Positions 5,102-9,741 of a DNA stretch of 9,741 nucleotides are shown here, in pieces. Every line of letters starts with the position of its first letter. Position 1 is the stretch's first letter. Source of the stretch: Dehalococcoidia bacterium UBA1332. Lineage in GTDB: Bacteria > Chloroflexota > Dehalococcoidia > Lucifugimonadales > Lucifugimonadaceae. The notes below the pieces were generated by a model, which was not told the origin of the DNA, did no database searches, and worked only from the letters and a program-made list of their open reading frames with translations. The stretch covers positions 1 through 9,741 of the forward strand of contig DBSW01000141.1 in NCBI GenBank assembly GCA_002306745.1, written 5' to 3'. A program made the translations under genes and the position numbers.

Positions 5102-6427
5102 ATGAGCGATTACAGATTTGAGACTCTTCAACTACATGCGGGTCAAGAGCCAGATCCAACAACGAATGCAAGGGCTGTTCCGATTTACCAGACCTCCTCT
5201 TACACATTTAATAGTGCGGAACATGGTGCGAACCTATTTGGTTTAAAAGAATTCGGAAATATATACACCCGAATTGGAAATCCAACCACAGAGGTGTTCG
5301 AAAAACGTGCAGCGGCACTTGAAGGTGGAATGGCTGCACTAGCAACCGCGTCAGGACAGTCAGCCCAGTTTCTTGCAATCACTAACATGATGCAGGCAGG
5401 TGATAATTTCGTATCCTCCCCTTACTTGTATGGAGGTACTTGGAACCAGTTCAAAGCACAGTTCCCTCGTCTAGGTATTACTGCTAAATTCGCAGCAGAT
5501 GACACTGCAGAAGAATTAGAAAAACTTATCGACGATAAAACTAAGGCTATATTCGTTGAATCGATGGGTAACCCTAGATTCAATGTTCCTGACTTAGAGA
5601 AAATTGCTTCCGTTGCCAAAAAGCACAGTATTCCGTTTGTCGTAGACAACACATTGGGTGCGTGCGGGGCACTGATCCGTCCTATTGACCACGGTGCTGA
5701 CGTTGTTGTTCAGAGTGCAACAAAATGGATCGGCGGTCACGGAACTACCATCGGTGGTGTGATAGTTGACGCCGGTACATTCGATTGGGGCAACGGTAAG
5801 TTCCCGCTGTTTTCAGAGCCTAGTGATGCTTACCACGGTCTTGTCCACTGGGACGCTTTTGGTTTTGGCAGCGACGTATGCAACATGTTAGGAGTTCCAG
5901 AAGGACGCAACGTGGCATTTGCTTTACGAGCAAGATTGGAGGGACTGAGGGACTGGGGACCGGCCCAGGGACCATTTAACTCGTTCTTGCTTATTCAAGG
6001 TCTTGAGACACTGAGCCTGCGTGTCGAACGGCACACTGCTAATGCGCTTGAACTCGCTAAATGGTTAGAGTCACATGCCAACGTAAAAGCTGTTAGCTAC
6101 CCAGGTCTGGAGTCTAGTCCATACAATGAACTTGCCAGTAAATATACCCTACGTGGTTCAGGTGCAATGTTGAACTTCGAATTGAAGGGTGGATATGATG
6201 ACGCCGTTACATTTATCGACAACTTGAAGCTTGCTAGTCACTTGGCAAATGTTGGTGATGCAAAGACGCTGGTTATCCATCCTTCTTCTACAACTCACCA
6301 ACAGTTGAGTGAAGAAGACCAATTGGCTTCAGGTGTAACTCCAACGATGGTTAGAGTTTCAGTGGGACTTGAGCATATTGAGGACATCAAGGAAGATTTT
6401 CAAGGTGCTTTTGACGTAATCGGTTAG
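5102..6427 (+). CDS. metY: O-acetylhomoserine sulfhydrylase (aminocarboxypropyltransferase)
   Basis: This cytoplasmic PLP enzyme makes L-homocysteine and acetate from O-acetyl-L-homoserine and sulfide. That is the direct-sulfhydrylation route to methionine. It is 441 aa, typical for MetY. Family features are visible in order: FETLQLHAGQ at the start, PIYQTSSYTF (27-36), YTRIGNPTTEVFEKR (55-69), the phosphate-binding SGQSAQF stretch, VVDNT with D182 for the pyridine nitrogen, and SATKWIGGHG with the PLP lysine K208. The FPLF/YHGL insertion at 234-247 and the 'LIQGLETLSLRVERH' stretch separate MetY from shorter cystathionine gamma-synthases. The start has AAGG at 5092-5095. A long leader precedes it and a terminator follows before metA, so metY may be expressed more strongly than metA. 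Confidence 0.96.
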   Translation: MSDYRFETLQLHAGQEPDPTTNARAVPIYQTSSYTFNSAEHGANLFGLKEFGNIYTRIGNPTTEVFEKRAAALEGGMAALATASGQSAQFLAITNMMQAGDNFVSSPYLYGGTWNQFKAQFPRLGITAKFAADDTAEELEKLIDDKTKAIFVESMGNPRFNVPDLEKIASVAKKHSIPFVVDNTLGACGALIRPIDHGADVVVQSATKWIGGHGTTIGGVIVDAGTFDWGNGKFPLFSEPSDAYHGLVHWDAFGFGSDVCNMLGVPEGRNVAFALRARLEGLRDWGPAQGPFNSFLLIQGLETLSLRVERHTANALELAKWLESHANVKAVSYPGLESSPYNELASKYTLRGSGAMLNFELKGGYDDAVTFIDNLKLASHLANVGDAKTLVIHPSSTTHQQLSEEDQLASGVTPTMVRVSVGLEHIEDIKEDFQGAFDVIG

Positions 6428-6444
6428 ATAGAACGTAAATAATG

Positions 6445-6482
6445 TGCGGATCACGGGATAATTCCCTTGATCCGCAATTTTT
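6445..6482 (+). terminator. Intrinsic terminator between metY and metA
   Basis: TGCGGATCA (6445-6453) pairs with TGATCCGCA (6468-6476). After one C/T mismatch the inner GGGA pairs with TCCC around a TAAT loop. Five Ts follow (6478-6482), ending three bases before the metA ATG. It should cut or reduce read-through from metY into metA. Confidence 0.85.
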
Positions 6483-6485
6483 CTA

Positions 6486-7385
6486 ATGACACTCATTCTT
6501 CCAACTAACTATCACGCACTGCCACAGATCGAACAGAACGGTGTCAAGTGGGTACCCGTTCCAGAGGCTGAAAAGCAGGATATTCGACCTCTTCGAATTG
6601 GGATTATGAATATCATGCCGCTAGGTGAGCAGTATGAATTTAACCTTCTTTTGCCACTAGGTTTATCTGTTCTGCAAATCGAACCAATATGGATCAGACT
6701 GGAATCTCATCAATACAAAACTTGGAAACCTGGGCATCTTGACGACCGTTATCTTAGTTATGGGGCTGCAACAAGAGATTCAGCCCTCGATGGATTGATA
6801 ATTACGGGAGCTCCTGTTGAACATCTTAAGTTTGAAGATGTCGTCTATTGGAAAGAATTTACAGAGATAGCGAAGGACGCTCGTGAGAATACTCCGAATA
6901 CCCTCGGAATCTGCTGGGGCGCTTTTGCTTTGGCATATTTAGAGGGCATCAGCAAAATAGACTTTGATAAAAAACTGTTCGGAGTTTTTGAACTCAACAA
7001 TCTTGATCAAAATCATTACGTGATGGGGGCAATGGACGATGCGTTTCTTACACCCCAGAGCCGAATGGCTGGTATGTCAGATCATGATTTGGTTCAAGCC
7101 AAAGCTCAGGGGCGTATAAATCTTTTAGCTCATGGTCCTGAGTCAGGTTATTCGATATTCGAAACTACCGACCGAAAAGTGTTAATGCATCAAGGACATC
7201 CAGAGTATGGTTCGGGCCGACTTGCATACGAAGTACTAAGAGATGCAGATGATGAGTCGGTCGGCGAAGTTCAAAATTTTGACCCTGAGCGCCCTGTGAA
7301 TAGATGGCGGATGCATAGGAACACATTCTTCCACCAATGGCTCAGATACTGTTACACCCAGATCAGCATGAACTCAGGTGAATAG
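6486..7385 (+). CDS. metA: Homoserine O-acetyltransferase, MetA family
   Basis: This enzyme acylates L-homoserine in the first committed step of methionine synthesis. It belongs to the MetA (class I amidotransferase-like) family, not to alpha/beta-hydrolase MetX. The protein is 299 aa. It shows NIMPLGEQYE (42-51), TGAPVEHLKFEDVVYW (107-122), the nucleophile elbow LGICWGA with C143, and GHPEY with H238 and E240, matching the Cys/His/Glu of E. coli MetA. Published work on the family ties acetyl-CoA use to Glu at position 111 and succinyl-CoA use to Gly there. This protein has E112 at the equivalent place, so acetyl transfer is predicted, which feeds MetY next door. The start lies directly after the terminator T-run and has no SD. 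No other start would keep the conserved N-terminus. Confidence 0.94.
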   Translation: MTLILPTNYHALPQIEQNGVKWVPVPEAEKQDIRPLRIGIMNIMPLGEQYEFNLLLPLGLSVLQIEPIWIRLESHQYKTWKPGHLDDRYLSYGAATRDSALDGLIITGAPVEHLKFEDVVYWKEFTEIAKDARENTPNTLGICWGAFALAYLEGISKIDFDKKLFGVFELNNLDQNHYVMGAMDDAFLTPQSRMAGMSDHDLVQAKAQGRINLLAHGPESGYSIFETTDRKVLMHQGHPEYGSGRLAYEVLRDADDESVGEVQNFDPERPVNRWRMHRNTFFHQWLRYCYTQISMNSGE

Positions 7386-7436
7386 TTGTTATTTATCAAC
7401 GTATATCTAAATCGTTAAACCATAAATATCTCTGAT

Positions 7437-9308
7437 ATGAAATATCGTGCTGAAATTGACGGTCTGCGAGCAGTTGCCGTTATCCCTGTCATTCTTTTTC
7501 ATGCCGGCTTTGAAATTTTCAGCGGTGGTTTTGTTGGTGTTGATGTTTTTTTCGTACTTTCGGGGTATCTGATAACAAAATTGATCGCGGACGAAATCGA
7601 TTTAGGAGAATTCTCAATAATCGGTTTTTATGAACGACGGGCTAGACGGATACTGCCAGCGTTATTCTTCGTGATGATCTGTTCTATTCCATTAGCTTGG
7701 ATTTTGCTGTTACCGAGTGACTTTGTCGATTTCTCGCAAAGCCTTGTAGCAAACCCTCTGTTTGTAGCGAATTTTCTGTTTTGGATGGAAAGAGGATATT
7801 TTGGCGTAGCTAACGAGTTGAAGCCTCTAATACATACTTGGAGTCTATCCGTCGAAGAACAGTTTTATGTTTTTTTCCCGATACTATTTACTTTTGTGTG
7901 GAAAAAAACGTTTCTACTCTATGCGTTATTGCTATGTGTGATACTTGGATCATTAGTAGCATCCTACGCAGTTACAAAACTTCATTTTGACACTGCCTTT
8001 TATCTTCTACCTACTCGGGCCTGGGAGTTGCTCTTAGGAACTTGCGCTGCGCTTTTCATAAGAAAAGACATAAAAACACTCACATATAACAAGTCAATCA
8101 ATGATGTACTGAGTTTTCTGGGGCTAGTACTCATAATTATTGCAGTGGTGTTTTTCAACGAATCCACGCCATTTCCTAGCATTTACGCCTTGATTCCTGC
8201 AACAGGCACTTGGCTAGTAATAGTTTTTTCAGAGAGATCTCACTATGCGAAAAATATTCTAGGAACATCAGTTCTAGTATTTTTGGGTTTGATCAGCTAT
8301 TCAGCCTACCTTTGGCATCAACCAATTTTTGCGTTCTATAAGCACAGCGGGTTAGCTCTATCAGGTTCAATTGTCTATTTATGTTTGAGTGTTTTTTCTG
8401 TTTTTATTGGTTTTCTATCTTGGAAATATTTGGAACAACCGTTCCGTAATCGTTCGTATCTCGCTCGGAACACTATTTTTAAACTTTCCATCGTTTGCTC
8501 GGCAATTTTTATAGCTCTTGGCAGCCTAGGGTATTTTATGAACGGATTCCCTAATAGATATGCAGCTGAAGATAGAAATTTGCTTGCGCAATTCATTGGT
8601 GTAACTGATTACACCCAGAGGCGATTTGACGATCTCGAACTGAGAAGGTTTTCAGGAAATGACAAAACAAAATTGTTGATCATTGGTGACAGTTTTGCTA
8701 AAGACCTCGTAAATGGTATTTACGAGAACAATTTGGATGCTCGATATGAGCTATCAACCGTTCAAATTAATAGCGAATGCGGGAACCTCTTCCTAGACTT
8801 TGATTTCACGGAAAACATTCCTGAAAAGAATCGATCTCGCTGTGCTTTTCTAGATACCTACGATAGTAAACCGGTTAGAGATCTGTTGGAAAATTCAGAT
8901 GAAATCTGGCTTGCATCATCATGGAAGCCATGGGTAGTTGAACTATTGCCGGAAAGCGTAAAAAACTTGAACGATACATTGGAAAAGCCGTTATATGTTT
9001 TTGGCCTCAAAAGTTTTGGTGATATCAGCCAAAAATCTATGTTGGATATTCCATTTATTGAACGTGATACTTTTACACAAGCTCCATCAGCTGAAGTTGT
9101 TGAACTAAACAAAATAATGAAAAATGCGTTGCCTGATGAAGTATTCATAAACGTGCAAGAGGGATTCTGCGAGAGCGAATTATCCTGTCGAATTTTCACT
9201 GATATTGGTGAGATAATTTCTTATGATGGAGCGCATCTTACAAAGGTCGGTGCGGAAATCTACGGTAGATTGATTGCAACTTACGTCCCTGGCCCAAATA
9301 AGCAGTGA
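7437..9308 (+). CDS. Membrane acyltransferase-3 (OafA/YrhL-like) fused to SGNH domain
   Basis: This 623-aa inner-membrane protein probably transfers acetyl groups to an extracytoplasmic glycan (lipopolysaccharide, exopolysaccharide or wall sugar). Residues 1 to about 365 are the acyltransferase-3 domain with around ten membrane segments. It has EIDGLRA at the start, the conserved R-X10-H (R11 and H22), GVDVFFVLSGYLIT (34-47), RRARRILPALF (67-77), and TWSLSVEEQFY (134-144). Residues of about 410-620 form a periplasmic SGNH hydrolase-like domain with IIGDSF (S419) and DGAHLT (D597 and H600). This fusion is known from OafA-type O-antigen acetyltransferases, where both domains are needed. It starts 51 bp after metA with no SD. 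A TAAATA eight bases before the ATG might serve a leaderless transcript. The target sugar cannot be told from sequence. Confidence 0.94.
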   Translation: MKYRAEIDGLRAVAVIPVILFHAGFEIFSGGFVGVDVFFVLSGYLITKLIADEIDLGEFSIIGFYERRARRILPALFFVMICSIPLAWILLLPSDFVDFSQSLVANPLFVANFLFWMERGYFGVANELKPLIHTWSLSVEEQFYVFFPILFTFVWKKTFLLYALLLCVILGSLVASYAVTKLHFDTAFYLLPTRAWELLLGTCAALFIRKDIKTLTYNKSINDVLSFLGLVLIIIAVVFFNESTPFPSIYALIPATGTWLVIVFSERSHYAKNILGTSVLVFLGLISYSAYLWHQPIFAFYKHSGLALSGSIVYLCLSVFSVFIGFLSWKYLEQPFRNRSYLARNTIFKLSIVCSAIFIALGSLGYFMNGFPNRYAAEDRNLLAQFIGVTDYTQRRFDDLELRRFSGNDKTKLLIIGDSFAKDLVNGIYENNLDARYELSTVQINSECGNLFLDFDFTENIPEKNRSRCAFLDTYDSKPVRDLLENSDEIWLASSWKPWVVELLPESVKNLNDTLEKPLYVFGLKSFGDISQKSMLDIPFIERDTFTQAPSAEVVELNKIMKNALPDEVFINVQEGFCESELSCRIFTDIGEIISYDGAHLTKVGAEIYGRLIATYVPGPNKQ

Positions 9309-9396
9309 TCGCCTTAAAGTCAACTTAGGCTGATTTAAAGATCATTCACCGCATAGCCATATAACAATGTATTGATGATTCGAAAGAGATAAGTAT

Positions 9397-9741
9397 TTGC
9401 GAACTACCCAGCCTGAACCTAATGGGTTTTTCACACTCGGGCAACAGGATGCTCGATGGTGGCTGATTACACCTGGGGGGCAACGTTTCTTCACTCTGGG
9501 ATTGAATCATATTGATCCTGCAACTATGCGTTATGTGGAAAATATCCAAATATGGCGTAATAAGTACCGTAGCAGCACTCAGGCATGGATTACAGAATCT
9601 TTAGTTCCAAATCTTAAGCAATGGGGATTTAACTCAGTCGGTTGGACTCAAGAAGTCACAATAAGAAATTACCCACATTCATCGGGTTTTTCAGCGGCAG
9701 ATTACAAGACACTAGATATGCCTTACTGTCATCTTTTGCCA
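9397..9741 (+). CDS. Agarase-like glycoside hydrolase, N-terminal part (runs off the right edge)
   Basis: An open frame of 115 codons reaches the window end. It begins with the TTG at 9397, the only usable start after a TGA at 9376-9378. A weak AAAGAG lies eight bases upstream. It contains ARWWLITPGGQRFFTLGLNH (residues 24-43), which resembles the opening strand of large proteins usually annotated 'agarase' (WWLvdPdGhpFFSLGvn). It then has LVPNLKQWGFNSVGW, a TIM-barrel-like helix-strand step. No signal peptide is seen at this start, so either the enzyme is cytoplasmic or acts on imported oligosaccharides. Catalytic residues lie beyond the window, and substrate and GH family are unknown. It follows the acyltransferase by 88 bp and could share its transcript. 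Confidence 0.75.
   Translation, partial: MRTTQPEPNGFFTLGQQDARWWLITPGGQRFFTLGLNHIDPATMRYVENIQIWRNKYRSSTQAWITESLVPNLKQWGFNSVGWTQEVTIRNYPHSSGFSAADYKTLDMPYCHLLP

Noticed and set aside
9309..9345. Weak hairpin after the acyltransferase (GCCT/AGGC)
   Set aside because: It has only four base pairs, a 12-nt loop and no T-run, which is not enough for a terminator.
9346..9549. 67-codon minus-strand frame at the right edge
   Set aside because: The plus-strand frame here is open to the window end and encodes agarase-like sequence. The reverse frame has no recognisable content.

Overview
The window reads as a bacterial chromosome segment of fairly low GC. It uses the standard code: several genes end in TGA, and tryptophan is TGG throughout. 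Some starts are TTG or non-ATG, some genes have clear Shine-Dalgarno (SD) sites, and others have none and may be leaderless. A free-living, probably marine heterotroph would fit the gene content (isoprenoid synthesis, sulfur salvage, methionine synthesis, surface glycan modification, an agarase-like hydrolase). A lineage such as Chloroflexota/SAR202 is only a guess.

Layout. (1) 1-788 minus: a squalene/phytoene synthase cut by the left edge. (2) 957-990: a strong hairpin terminator. (3) 1007-3737 minus: a tight four-gene sulfur operon, in transcription order a YeeE/YedE (TsuA-like) sulfur-compound permease, a small TusA-fold protein without the catalytic cysteine, a canonical TusA-like protein with CPxP, and a tandem-rhodanese lipoprotein. 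Gene junctions are TAATG overlap, TAA-TTG abutment and a 14-nt gap. Upstream lie a possible leader ORF with an attenuator-like hairpin and a promoter overlapping an inverted repeat. (4) 3815-4302: an AT-rich divergent intergenic region with three TTGTG-type inverted repeats and a curious hydrophobic short ORF broken by TGA. (5) 4303-4629 plus: a small GYD-domain protein followed by a 20-bp-stem hairpin. (6) 4741-7385 plus: a methionine module, with a promoter, a leader of about 330 nt, metY (O-acetylhomoserine sulfhydrylase), an intrinsic terminator, and metA (homoserine O-acyltransferase, predicted acetyl-specific). (7) 7437-9308 plus: a membrane acyltransferase-3/SGNH fusion. (8) 9397-right edge: the N-terminus of an agarase-like glycoside hydrolase.

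How the parts fit. The sulfur operon should import thiosulfate or a similar sulfane-sulfur compound and hand the sulfur to TusA-type carriers and a membrane-anchored, externally facing rhodanese. MetA and MetY make homocysteine by direct sulfhydrylation of O-acetylhomoserine, so the window pairs sulfur acquisition with sulfur assimilation. The most interesting unexplained parts are the Cys-less TusA paralogue, the long structured metY leader that matches no riboswitch class I recognise, and the leader ORF/attenuator before the permease.
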